Assembly: GCA_041920415.1 (NCBI GenBank)
Contig: JBHGYD010000014.1
Coordinates: forward strand, 11,936 to 75,935
Source: JBHGYD01 sp041920415
GTDB lineage: Bacteria > Bacillota > Bacilli > Bacillales > Anoxybacillaceae
DNA length: 64,000 nt
Direction: 5' to 3'
A model generated the notes under the pieces. It searched no databases, was not told the DNA's origin, and saw nothing but the letters and a program-made list of their open reading frames with translations. Positions 17,536 through 26,207 of this stretch are shown one piece after another. Within the stretch, counting starts at the first letter, position 1. The number at the start of each line of letters is the position of its first letter. A program made the position numbers and the translations under genes.

Positions 17536-18417
17536 ATGAAAAGAGTAAGAAAGGCGATTATCCCTGCGGCTGGGTTAGGAACTCGCTTTCTACCAGCAAC
17601 AAAAGCCATGCCAAAAGAAATGTTACCGATTGTTGATAAACCGACGATTCAATATATTGTAGAAGAAGCGATTGCTTCTGGAATTGAAGATATTATTATT
17701 GTTACAGGAAAAGGAAAAAGAGCGATCGAGGATCATTTCGATAACGCTCCGGAACTCGAACAAATTTTATTAGAAAAAAAGAAATATAAGCTATTAGAAG
17801 AAGTTCGCCATTCCGCGAATTTAGTTGATATTCATTACATTCGTCAAAAGTCGCCAAAAGGGTTAGGACATGCGGTTTGGTGCGCGCGGAAATTTATCGG
17901 TGACGAACCGTTTGCGGTATTGTTGGGCGATGATATCGTTCAAGCGGAAACACCGTGTTTAAGCCAATTGATTGAGCAATTTGAACGCACGAACTGTTCG
18001 GTGATTGGTGTTCAACCCGTACCAGAGGATGAAACAAATCGCTACGGTATTATTGATCCTCTTGGAAAAGTAGGCGATCTATATCAAGTCAAGCGATTTG
18101 TCGAAAAGCCACCGCTTGGAACCGCTCCATCCAACTTGGCGATTATGGGACGTTATGTGTTTACACCAGATATTTTCGAGTTTTTGGAAAAACAGGAAGT
18201 AGGAGCGGGCGGTGAAATTCAGCTTACGGATGCCATTCAAAAATTAAATGAAGTTCAGCCTGTTTATGCCTATAGTTTTACAGGAAAACGTTACGATGTT
18301 GGTGAAAAGCTTGGTTTTGTCAAAACGACCATTGAATTCGCCCTTCAAAAAGAAGATTTACGTGAAGAGCTAGTTGCATTCTTGAAGGATTTGTTAAAAA
18401 ATGAGAAGATGTTATAA
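17536..18417 (+). CDS. galU: UTP-glucose-1-phosphate uridylyltransferase
   Basis: 293 residues. ATG 17536 follows AAGGGGAG; the longer frame from 17491 lacks a site. The N-terminus holds the nucleotidyltransferase signature IPAAGLGTRFLPATKAMPKEMLP and the later motif VEKP. It makes UDP-glucose from UTP and glucose-1-phosphate, the donor for teichoic-acid glucosylation and other surface glycans (GtaB in B. subtilis). Length and motifs are typical. It converges on the EamA genes at a shared terminator, and its products feed the neighbouring glycosylation genes. Confidence 0.95.
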   Translation: MKRVRKAIIPAAGLGTRFLPATKAMPKEMLPIVDKPTIQYIVEEAIASGIEDIIIVTGKGKRAIEDHFDNAPELEQILLEKKKYKLLEEVRHSANLVDIHYIRQKSPKGLGHAVWCARKFIGDEPFAVLLGDDIVQAETPCLSQLIEQFERTNCSVIGVQPVPEDETNRYGIIDPLGKVGDLYQVKRFVEKPPLGTAPSNLAIMGRYVFTPDIFEFLEKQEVGAGGEIQLTDAIQKLNEVQPVYAYSFTGKRYDVGEKLGFVKTTIEFALQKEDLREELVAFLKDLLKNEKML

Positions 18418-18419
18418 TA

Positions 18420-18462
18420 AAATACTCCCTCATTGAACAGCAGATTCAACGAGGGAGTATTT
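18420..18462. terminator. Bidirectional terminator between galU and the EamA genes
   Basis: An 18-bp stem with one mismatch (AAATACTCCCTC at 18420-18431 with GAGGGAGTATTT at 18451-18462, extended inward by TTGAA/TTCAA). A and T runs on both sides make it work in both directions. Confidence 0.85.
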
Positions 18463-18464
18463 AT

Positions 18465-18800
18465 TTACCATACTAGAAAAATAGAACCGATGATAATGAA
18501 AACGACGCCGGCAATTTTTTTTTCTGTTATTTTTTCACCGAGAAAGAAATGCGATATGATTAATGTCCAAATATACGTAACGGATGTCAAAGGAAATACA
18601 ATGGTATATGGAAGACGTTTTAACACCATGATATTGATAACCGCTCCGATGAAATAGAGGGTTCCACCGATGAAAAAAGGGAATAGAAAAGAAGTATGAA
18701 ACCCTATGCGGTGACTAGTCGCTTTTTTAAAGTAATATCCTCCCAACGCTCCAGCCATAGTCATAAGGATGAGCAATAGAAACGAACTAATGATCACCAC
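18465..18800 (-). CDS. Small EamA/SMR-like transporter, second subunit
   Basis: About 111 residues with four membrane helices (FLLLILMTMAGALGGYYF, FIGGTLYFIGAVINIMVL, TIVFPLTSVTYIWTLII, IAGVVFIIIGSIFLVW). These resemble ArnE/ArnF, the paired undecaprenyl-phosphate-sugar flippase subunits. The start is uncertain: the tandem GTGs at 18800/18797 overlap the end of the upstream gene and sit very near its GGAGG, while the GTG at 18821 has no site. It likely works as a heterodimer with the preceding gene product, flipping a lipid-linked sugar for the GT-C-like enzyme. Confidence 0.7.
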   Translation of the reverse strand: MVIISSFLLLILMTMAGALGGYYFKKATSHRIGFHTSFLFPFFIGGTLYFIGAVINIMVLKRLPYTIVFPLTSVTYIWTLIISHFFLGEKITEKKIAGVVFIIIGSIFLVW

Positions 18801-19134
18801 CTCCAATGAGAATGGCCCCACCGATAATCAAGAGAGTTCCGATTATATGCGTCATTGAAATGGATTCATCGAGAAACATCACTCCTAACAGAAGAGCAAA
18901 TACATACCCCATGCTAAGAAGTGGATGCAATACGGACAGACTTCCAAAACGAAAGGCAATAATCATAAGTACAGCACCGATAAAGTAGAGGACAAATCCT
19001 AATAATAGATAGAAATTCAGCGCGCCATTTGATAACTTCCAAAACATTTGTCCACTTGCTGTACTGATTGAGGCAGCAAGGATGAAGAAAATCCCAACTT
19101 TATTTTTTTGAAACGATTGGACAAAATGATTCAT
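18787..19134 (-). CDS. Small EamA/SMR-like transporter, first subunit
   Basis: 115 residues. ATG 19134 overlaps the TGA of the upstream gene by the four bases ATGA, implying translational coupling; the longer frame to 19296 is overlap with that gene. Four membrane helices (VGIFFILAASISTASGQMFW, FYLLLGFVLYFIGAVLMII, HPLLSMGYVFALLLGVM, HIIGTLLIIGGAILI) match the ArnE/F-like half of the EamA family. With its partner it is predicted to translocate an undecaprenyl-phosphate-linked sugar across the membrane. Confidence 0.75.
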   Translation of the reverse strand: MNHFVQSFQKNKVGIFFILAASISTASGQMFWKLSNGALNFYLLLGFVLYFIGAVLMIIAFRFGSLSVLHPLLSMGYVFALLLGVMFLDESISMTHIIGTLLIIGGAILIGGGDH

Positions 19135-20855
19135 ACTTTCATCTCTCGCTTTTTGTAGGAAATGAACGCAAATAAAAACGCAATAAAGAACACTAACGTA
19201 TTCGAGTATAAATAGCGGAAATCTTGCGCCGGCAAAGCGATTAACACGGTTCCGGTATTTAAAAGAACAGGAAGAGGCACTAACCAAGCTTTCCAATCAT
19301 TGCGCAAAAATGCGACAAATGTAAACAAAATCATTAGGAATGTATAATTCGCTGGTCGCCAAATCAAAGGCTTTAAATAAGTATCAGATATGATTAAATA
19401 TTTTTTTACGACTAGGGTTAAGGGTTCAAAAATTATTTTGTTCTTAAGTCCAAATTTATTTCCATAGAATACGTTTGTTACAAATGTCGATGTATAGCCA
19501 TCAGCCGGTTGATTCATTTGCCAAACAAGAGACGTTTGTTTAACAAATGCTTCCACGACTAGTTTCGGATTTTGTAAGCAAATCTCCCACCATGTATGTA
19601 AATAGGTAGACAGGTGGTCAGGAAAAATTGCTTTCCGATTGTACTGTTTTGCAAACTTAATCGGATCGGATAAATATGGGTTATAATTTTTCTTCCATAA
19701 AGGCAGCGGTAAAATATTGTTTAAGTAAGCGGCTTGCTTATCTGTTATGTGTCCTTCGTGAGCGATGACATTGGCTAATTGTTGGGTTGGAATGCTTAAC
19801 GCTTCATTCGGATCAGATGGCACGACATTGAGATAGTTAAAAATAGGTCCTGTTACTACATAGTGTATAGCTACGACGAAAGAAATGATAAATAGCCATC
19901 GCTTCCATGTCTGAGCGAATGCGATCAGCAAAACGAGAAGCACTGCCAAACAGACGACAAAGCCATTATGTCGGAAAAAAACGACCCCTAAAGCGGCTGT
20001 TATAAACATGATCAGATGTTTATTGCTTTTTATCCAATCTCCATTGGTGACAACAAGTTGAAAAATAATTGTGCTAAAAAGCAAGATGAATGTGCTGTAT
20101 AAAACGTCCTTCCAAATGGTTACCGAATAAATACCGTTAATTGGACTTAAAGCGAATCCAAATGATACAAGCCAAATGATCCATTTGTTAGCTCCTGCTT
20201 TTTCAAACTGAAATAGGCAATAGCCAATGACAAGGGACATGATCATGATTTGGGATGCACCGATAGCGGCAGGTGAATCCCATATTTTTGTTATAAGCAT
20301 CATAAACCATGTGTAAACAACTGGATGCCAATCATTGAACTGTCCAGTATGGGCTTGTTCCCATTGGAAGATCGAATCGGCTGTCATTCCCCCTGGAAAA
20401 AAAGCGATTAAATACAATAGCCAAGTAATAAGAGATGGCAAAGCGTATTTAATAATACTCCACCTATTTATGATGAATGGGCGTTTTGTTTCGACTGGTA
20501 ACAAAGAGCAAATCGTTAGTAAAACAATCATACTTACTGTTACGTATGTTCCAATATAGATCAAAGCGATGACCAAAGGAGATACAGATTGTAAATGTAG
20601 CTGTTCTCCTTTTAGACTTATTACTCCTAATAATGAAAATAACAATGTAAATATGATCGTTAGTTGCTGTTTAGAACGGGAAAGAGACGATAGAACTTTT
20701 ACAGTTGGTAAAAATTGATGATACATAGCGAATAATAAGAGAAATAGGACGATTGCCCCAAGCATTGCCGTTCTACTCATCGGCATAAAAAAAGTAACAA
20801 GAAACACTGTGCTAACGAAAGCAAAGATAACGCTTCGAATCAAATGGTTAAACAT
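19131..20855 (-). CDS. GT-C-like membrane glycosyltransferase (DUF6020-type)
   Basis: 574 residues with about twelve membrane helices. ATG 20855 overlaps the end of the GT2 gene by 8 bp. The first large outer loop carries PGGMTADSIFQWEQAHTGQ followed by NDWHPVVYTWF, the acidic-loop arrangement expected of DUF6020/PMT-like GT-C enzymes that use polyprenyl-phosphate sugars. It probably transfers a sugar onto a wall polymer, lipid or protein outside the membrane, receiving donor lipid made by the GT2 and flipped by the two EamA proteins. The acceptor is unknown. Confidence 0.7.
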   Translation of the reverse strand: MFNHLIRSVIFAFVSTVFLVTFFMPMSRTAMLGAIVLFLLLFAMYHQFLPTVKVLSSLSRSKQQLTIIFTLLFSLLGVISLKGEQLHLQSVSPLVIALIYIGTYVTVSMIVLLTICSLLPVETKRPFIINRWSIIKYALPSLITWLLYLIAFFPGGMTADSIFQWEQAHTGQFNDWHPVVYTWFMMLITKIWDSPAAIGASQIMIMSLVIGYCLFQFEKAGANKWIIWLVSFGFALSPINGIYSVTIWKDVLYSTFILLFSTIIFQLVVTNGDWIKSNKHLIMFITAALGVVFFRHNGFVVCLAVLLVLLIAFAQTWKRWLFIISFVVAIHYVVTGPIFNYLNVVPSDPNEALSIPTQQLANVIAHEGHITDKQAAYLNNILPLPLWKKNYNPYLSDPIKFAKQYNRKAIFPDHLSTYLHTWWEICLQNPKLVVEAFVKQTSLVWQMNQPADGYTSTFVTNVFYGNKFGLKNKIIFEPLTLVVKKYLIISDTYLKPLIWRPANYTFLMILFTFVAFLRNDWKAWLVPLPVLLNTGTVLIALPAQDFRYLYSNTLVFFIAFLFAFISYKKREMKV

Positions 20856-21798
20856 GATGATTACGCTCTTCCCTCCGCATTTGCTGATACATTCGATTAA
20901 GCTCTAACTCATACTGTTTTCGATGCGCCGATGCCACTGTGTCTAAAATAAGCCCGCATGTGAATGATAATAAAGAAAAAATCATAAGTCCGACCGCTAA
21001 AATCGCGGATGGAACACGGGTAATGAACTTTGTTTGGATAAATTCAACGATAACTGGAACTCCCACTGTCAACCCAAGAACGAAAAATAGCGCTGACCAA
21101 AGCGAAAAGAATAAGAACGGTTTGTAATCTTTAAATAAGGTAAAAATCATTTTTAACACTTTCCAGCCATCTGAAAACGTATTAAGTTTAGACTCGCTGC
21201 CTTCAGGACGGTCCCGATAATCAATAGGCACTTCTTTAATGAGAAATTTTTTATCAAGTGCATGGATGCTCATTTCTGTTTCAATTTCAAAACCTGGACT
21301 CATAACTGGCATCGATTTCACAAAAAGTTTATCGAATGCGCGATACCCTGTCATGATGTCTTTAATGTCGCTTTTATATAAAAAGTTAATTAAATTTTTC
21401 ACTAAATTATTCCCAAAATTATGAAACGGGCGTTTATTTTCTTGAAAATACGTTCCATTGGATAATCGGTCACCAATGACCATATTTGCTTCTCCATTTT
21501 GAATCGGTTCAATTAATTGATGAACGAATTCGGCTGGATATGTATCGTCGCCGTCTACCATCACATAAATATCCGCTTCAATTTCACGAAACATCGAGCG
21601 AACGACATTTCCTTTTCCTTGACGCGTTTCTTTTCGAACGATCGCCCCATGCTGAGCGGCAATTTCGGATGTGCGGTCTTTTGAGTTATTGTCGTATACA
21701 TAAATATCTGCGTTCGGTAATTCACGTTTAAAATCGCTTACTACTTTTCCTATCGTCTGTTCTTCATTGTAACAAGGAATTAATACAGCGATTTTCAA
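20848..21798 (-). CDS. GT2 polyprenyl-phosphate glycosyltransferase (ArnC/DPM1-like)
   Basis: 316 residues. TTG 21798 is chosen because GGAG lies eight nt before it and the protein then begins KIAVLIPCYNEEQTIG, the usual GT2 N-terminus. The DXD-type motif is VMVDGDDTYP, followed by MVIGDRLSNG and DIMTGYRAFDKLF. Two C-terminal membrane helices (about 230-295) fit the DPM1/ArnC/GtrB class that loads sugar onto undecaprenyl phosphate at the inner face. It is first of a four-gene coupled operon with the DUF6020-like enzyme and two EamA flippase subunits. Confidence 0.85.
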   Translation of the reverse strand: MKIAVLIPCYNEEQTIGKVVSDFKRELPNADIYVYDNNSKDRTSEIAAQHGAIVRKETRQGKGNVVRSMFREIEADIYVMVDGDDTYPAEFVHQLIEPIQNGEANMVIGDRLSNGTYFQENKRPFHNFGNNLVKNLINFLYKSDIKDIMTGYRAFDKLFVKSMPVMSPGFEIETEMSIHALDKKFLIKEVPIDYRDRPEGSESKLNTFSDGWKVLKMIFTLFKDYKPFLFFSLWSALFFVLGLTVGVPVIVEFIQTKFITRVPSAILAVGLMIFSLLSFTCGLILDTVASAHRKQYELELNRMYQQMRREERNHHV

Positions 21799-21999
21799 GA
21801 TCTTCACTCCTTTGTCTAAGGTGTTATTACACTTATCTTGTCCAATTAAAGAGGTGAAAATCACAGACGTAAGCATATCACTTTTACTTTTTTTTTTCCA
21901 CTGCTAGATTCATACAATTATTAAGGAGAGATTCTATCACTATTAGATAAGAAAATAGAATTTTATGTTGATATAATAGCGGTAGAAGGAGATGAGAAA

Positions 22000-24285
22000 A
22001 TGAAGAGAGCTATATTCACCGTTTCAGTTGTACTAGCGTTTTTTCTTTTTTATCAACCACACGTACACGGACAGTCTTTATCGGAATGGTTAATTTATTT
22101 TGATGATAGGACTCATTACTCACAGTTTTTAGACGAGTACAAAGAAAGAGTTGAAGATACGGCCGATGGGTGGGTGGTGAAAGCCCTTTTCAGTTCGGAC
22201 GAGATCGAAAAAATTAAACGTTTACCAATTGTTTCGAAAGTGGAGCCTAATTATAAAAAAACGTTAGCTTCTACCGTTTCTTTTAATGATCCTCTTTTTT
22301 TTCAGCAGTGGGGATTTCAAAAAATTGATGTTGAGCCAGTTGTTAACAAGTTCACTGAGCAAAATCTTCTGTACGGGAAGAGTTTTATTGTAAATGACCA
22401 GACGTTGACATATGAGGGCCAACCTTTATATGCATCTCGTTTTTTTATTTTGCCTGGCCAAGTAAAGTTATCAAGATTATCAGTTGAACTTAACCATGTC
22501 GAAGGGACGTGGATATTAGAAGTGTTAGACGAGGAGGGAAATAGAGTAGCCGTTAACGAGGGAGATTTAGCCAAATTAGATGTGTTGCTTCCAAAAAATA
22601 AGGTGTATACGAAACTACAAATCCTCATTAAAAACACAGATGAATGGGAACAGGCACCTGTTATTGAGAAAGTAGAAGGTGTGAATCATGTGTTAGTGGC
22701 CGTCATTGATACAGGTGTATCTTTACATGAAGATTTCTGCGGGAATGTTCTTCATAGTTTAGGCAAGAATTATATTAGTGGAGAAGGAATGGCAATCGAT
22801 GACAATGGACATGGGACTCATGTGACGGGAATTATCGCGGCTTGTCCGAATAATGGGAAAGGTGTCGCGGGAGTAGCTGGGATTGCTGCGGATGTCCTTC
22901 CGCTAAAAGTATTAGATGAGCAAGGAACGGGAAGTGACTTTGAAATCGCTCAGGCAGTAGATGATGCGGTAGCTCTTGGCGCGGATGTGATTAATTTAAG
23001 TTTAGCTGGAAAAGGTGAAACTCTTATTTTATATCGAGCGATTCAAGATGCCTTACATCATCATACCATAGTCGTTGCTGCAGCGGGAAATTGGGGTACA
23101 TTTTCCAAAGACGTATATCCAGCTTCATACCCTGGAGTCATCACAGTGGCTGCTATTGATGAAAATAGTAAAACTCTTCCTTTTTCCGACTATGGATGGG
23201 ACATCGATATAAGTGCTCCTGGAGCAAATATTATGAGTACTTACTTAAATAATAGCTATAAGTCTTTAAGCGGAACTTCGATGGCAACACCGTTTGTGAC
23301 AAGCGCCGTTGCTCTTTTAAAGACCGAGCATCCCGAACTAGATGCCATCCAAGTTCGGAAACGATTGTTTCAGTCGGCATTAGATATTGGAGAAAAAGGC
23401 TACGATATGTATTCGGGTTACGGTATTGTTCAAATGGCAAAAGCTCTTCGATTACCTTCTAGTGAAGCGGTTGATTGGCTAACAATTAAAGATGACCAAC
23501 CGATTGACACATCTCAGCCGCAATTGCTTGGTTTATCTCACGGTTTAATAGGAAAAGATCTATATATTTTACTAGAAGATCAACTCATTTCAAAAATAAA
23601 AGGCGACAGTGAATGGGTTTCTGTTACTCTACCAGATACTCGATCTGGAAGAAGCGAAAAGAAGCTGACCGTCGTTTCTGTCGATGAAACAGGAAACGTA
23701 TTAGCGATGGATGAGCGGTTGATAAAGACAACATCCAAGACATTATCATCTTTCTCTGATATTCCTACAACATTTTGGGCTTATCAAGAAATTCAACGAG
23801 CATATGCCCAAAAGTTGATTAATGGTTTTGCTGACGGTACGTTTCGCCCTAATAACTATGTAACACGGCGTCATGCTGTCATGATGATGAACAGGCTGTT
23901 TCATTGGCCATTGAAACAAATCCATTCTCCATTTACAGATACACCTTTCGAATTAGCGGGAGCATTATCGATTTATTCGGCGTATGATCAACAAGTTATC
24001 CAAGGCTATAACAATGGAAAATTTTATCCAGAAAACTTTCTTACCCGCGCGCAAATGGCTGTGATGTTAGCAAGAGCTTTAAAGTTGAGTGAGAACTCTT
24101 TCAGTGGAAAGCCTTATCCTTTTAAAGATCTTTCAAATCCTAACCAATTTGCTTATTATGCTGTTCAACAACTTGCGGCTAAAGGAATTATTACAAAACA
24201 AGATTATTTTCGACCAAATGAACTTCTGACCCGCGCGCAGTTTGCGGCAATGTTGATGAGAACGTATGATTATTTACAAAAATAA
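22000..24285 (+). CDS. SLH-anchored subtilisin-like serine protease with inserted domain
   Basis: 761 residues, ATG after GAAGGAGATG. Signal peptide to about 24 and an inhibitor-I9-like pro-region (about 28-90). The subtilase triad is Asp near 237 (AVIDTGVSLHEDF), His near 271 (NGHGTHVTG), oxyanion Asn near 364 (AAAGNWG) and Ser near 427 (SGTSMATPF). Between the usual QQWGFQKI start (about 102) and the first catalytic strand lies an extra block of about 120 residues of beta-rich sequence. Three SLH domains end the protein (about 585-761), anchoring it to pyruvylated wall polymer. A TATAAT lies about 20 bp upstream. Confidence 0.88.
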   Translation: MKRAIFTVSVVLAFFLFYQPHVHGQSLSEWLIYFDDRTHYSQFLDEYKERVEDTADGWVVKALFSSDEIEKIKRLPIVSKVEPNYKKTLASTVSFNDPLFFQQWGFQKIDVEPVVNKFTEQNLLYGKSFIVNDQTLTYEGQPLYASRFFILPGQVKLSRLSVELNHVEGTWILEVLDEEGNRVAVNEGDLAKLDVLLPKNKVYTKLQILIKNTDEWEQAPVIEKVEGVNHVLVAVIDTGVSLHEDFCGNVLHSLGKNYISGEGMAIDDNGHGTHVTGIIAACPNNGKGVAGVAGIAADVLPLKVLDEQGTGSDFEIAQAVDDAVALGADVINLSLAGKGETLILYRAIQDALHHHTIVVAAAGNWGTFSKDVYPASYPGVITVAAIDENSKTLPFSDYGWDIDISAPGANIMSTYLNNSYKSLSGTSMATPFVTSAVALLKTEHPELDAIQVRKRLFQSALDIGEKGYDMYSGYGIVQMAKALRLPSSEAVDWLTIKDDQPIDTSQPQLLGLSHGLIGKDLYILLEDQLISKIKGDSEWVSVTLPDTRSGRSEKKLTVVSVDETGNVLAMDERLIKTTSKTLSSFSDIPTTFWAYQEIQRAYAQKLINGFADGTFRPNNYVTRRHAVMMMNRLFHWPLKQIHSPFTDTPFELAGALSIYSAYDQQVIQGYNNGKFYPENFLTRAQMAVMLARALKLSENSFSGKPYPFKDLSNPNQFAYYAVQQLAAKGIITKQDYFRPNELLTRAQFAAMLMRTYDYLQK

Positions 24286-24313
24286 AGTGGCTCTGTATAG
24301 GGCCGCTTTTTTT
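24284..24313 (+). terminator. Terminator of the SLH protease gene
   Basis: AAAGTGGC pairs with GCCGCTTT (one G-U), followed by a run of T. It overlaps the stop codon. Confidence 0.65.
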
Positions 24314-24518
24314 ACATTCATTACATTATGACAAATGATGATAAATTCTGGCGCATCGAAATGCGGTTAAAAGTATATATTGTCGAATAAGGGTTGAAGT
24401 TTGGAAAATAGTTTCATAGAATAAAATAGTAGTGCGTGGAAAAATGTAGTCAAACGGGTTAATTTTGGATAGGAAACTTTTGTCGCAGTACGAATGAGAA
24501 AGAAGGGAGAGAAAACCG

Positions 24519-26039
24519 TTGCGACTGTTGCTTTCATTCGTTGTTTCTATCATCCTTTTTTTTCCGTTTTCTATTTATGCTTATGCGGAAGAACAAGGAA
24601 ATTTTTCGTCTCCTGACAAAAACATGTTATTAGAGATTCGTGATTTTGAGCAGCCTTCTCCTTTTGAAAAAACAGCAACCTCTGTTCCTTTTACTATTTC
24701 CTCCTCAAAGGGAGCTATTTTTTCAGATGTACCATTGGATCATTGGGCAAAAAAGGAGATTGAGTTTTTATATAATCGCTCTATTATTCAAGGATATGAA
24801 CAAGAAGATGATTTGCAGTTTCATCCAAATGAGCATGTTACAAGAGCTCAAGCGGCTAAAATGTTGATGAAAGTGTTAGGAGAACAAGAGCAATCAATAT
24901 CTTATTCGAGATTTAAAGATGTTCCTTCTGATCATTGGGCGGCCGGATGGATTGAACGCGCAGTAGAAAAGGGGATATTCGAAGGATATTCAGATGGCAC
25001 TTTCCATCCAAATGATCCGTTGAAACGTTCACAGATGAGTAAAATTATTGCGCTCGCATTTCAATTGTCTGATTCTCCTTCAAACAAGAAGAATCGAGTA
25101 TTTACGGATGTTAGTTCGGACTATTGGGCATCTCCATATATTCTAAAGTTATATTACAATGGAATCTCAAATGGAAACCAAAACAAATTTATGCCAGAAG
25201 CATACATATCAAGAGACCAATTTTCAGCTTTTTTAGCAAGAGCCATGAGTGATGATTTTCGCCTGCCTGTTGTGGACAGTTCGGTTATTGCTACAGGAAA
25301 GGTCACGGCGAAATCGTTAAATGTTCGTTCAGCCGGAAATGCCAACGCTTCTATTGTTGGGAAGCTCAGTTATGGAGCCGTTGTGAATGTATATGAAATC
25401 AACGGTTATTGGGCAAAAATCTCGTATGGGAATATGGCGGGATATGTAAATAAATCATATCTCAAATTGAAAAATGTGAACGGAAATCCAATAAAAGGAC
25501 GTATTATTATAGTGGATGCGGGACACGGGGGAACTGACTCTGGCACCATTGGAAATGGAGTCTATGAAAAAAATATTGTCTTATCCGTAGCGAAAAAGTT
25601 ACAGCAAAAGTTAGAAAAAGCAGGCGCCAAAGTCATTATGACGAGAGCGGATGATAAGTATAAAACATTAAAGCAAAGAGTAGAGATAGCGAAACAAAAT
25701 TACGCAGAATTATTTGTTAGCATTCATGTGAACTCAGGAAGTCCATCAGCTAGTGGAACAGAAACGTATTATGATACATCGACGAATCCGAATGGATACG
25801 AAAGTTATTTACTGGCAAAAGAGATTCAGGAGCAAATCGTTACCAACGCTGATATGTTTGACCGTGGTGTAAAGGATAACAATTTTTACGTCATTCGTTA
25901 TAATACAGTGCCTAGTGTTCTTGTTGAGCTTGGTTTTATTTCCAATAGTAAGGATGTTAAAAAACTAACTTCTGACGATTACCAAAATATTTTTGCTGAG
26001 TCCATTTATAATGGCATTCTCCAATATTATAGCGAGTAA
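24519..26039 (+). CDS. SLH-anchored N-acetylmuramoyl-L-alanine amidase
   Basis: 506 residues from TTG 24519, with GGGAGAG seven nt upstream. After a signal peptide (to about 23) come three SLH domains (about 66-245), an SH3b domain (about 256-318, SLNVRSAGNANASIVGKL) and an Amidase_3 domain (about 327-505). Zinc ligands are in VDAGHGG (His near 336), VYEKN (Glu near 350) and SIHVNSG (His near 403), with the catalytic Glu in LVELGF. It cleaves the muramoyl-peptide bond of peptidoglycan. SLH domains precede the catalytic domain here but follow it in the neighbouring protease. A lone TGTCGAA lies at 24381-24387. Confidence 0.9.
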   Translation: MRLLLSFVVSIILFFPFSIYAYAEEQGNFSSPDKNMLLEIRDFEQPSPFEKTATSVPFTISSSKGAIFSDVPLDHWAKKEIEFLYNRSIIQGYEQEDDLQFHPNEHVTRAQAAKMLMKVLGEQEQSISYSRFKDVPSDHWAAGWIERAVEKGIFEGYSDGTFHPNDPLKRSQMSKIIALAFQLSDSPSNKKNRVFTDVSSDYWASPYILKLYYNGISNGNQNKFMPEAYISRDQFSAFLARAMSDDFRLPVVDSSVIATGKVTAKSLNVRSAGNANASIVGKLSYGAVVNVYEINGYWAKISYGNMAGYVNKSYLKLKNVNGNPIKGRIIIVDAGHGGTDSGTIGNGVYEKNIVLSVAKKLQQKLEKAGAKVIMTRADDKYKTLKQRVEIAKQNYAELFVSIHVNSGSPSASGTETYYDTSTNPNGYESYLLAKEIQEQIVTNADMFDRGVKDNNFYVIRYNTVPSVLVELGFISNSKDVKKLTSDDYQNIFAESIYNGILQYYSE

Positions 26040-26042
26040 AGA

Positions 26043-26084
26043 AACGAAGGGGCTCTCTATGATAAAAGGGTCCCTTTGTTTTTC
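26043..26084 (+). terminator. Terminator of the SLH amidase gene
   Basis: AACGAAGGGG pairs with TCCCTTTGTT (with wobble), followed by T residues. Confidence 0.7.
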
Positions 26085-26207
26085 ATTATGTAAAAAAATT
26101 GCTATAATGTAGTGGGACAAAGTGCTTTTGCTGGTCAAGGAACAATAGTATAATGTAAAAGTTAAAGAAAAGAGCATTTGCAACAATATGACTCAAAGGT
26201 GTTTTTT

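Noticed and set aside
24381..24387. Single Spo0A box before the SLH amidase gene
   Set aside because: One perfect heptamer is expected by chance in a window this size; there is no tandem partner and no promoter overlap.
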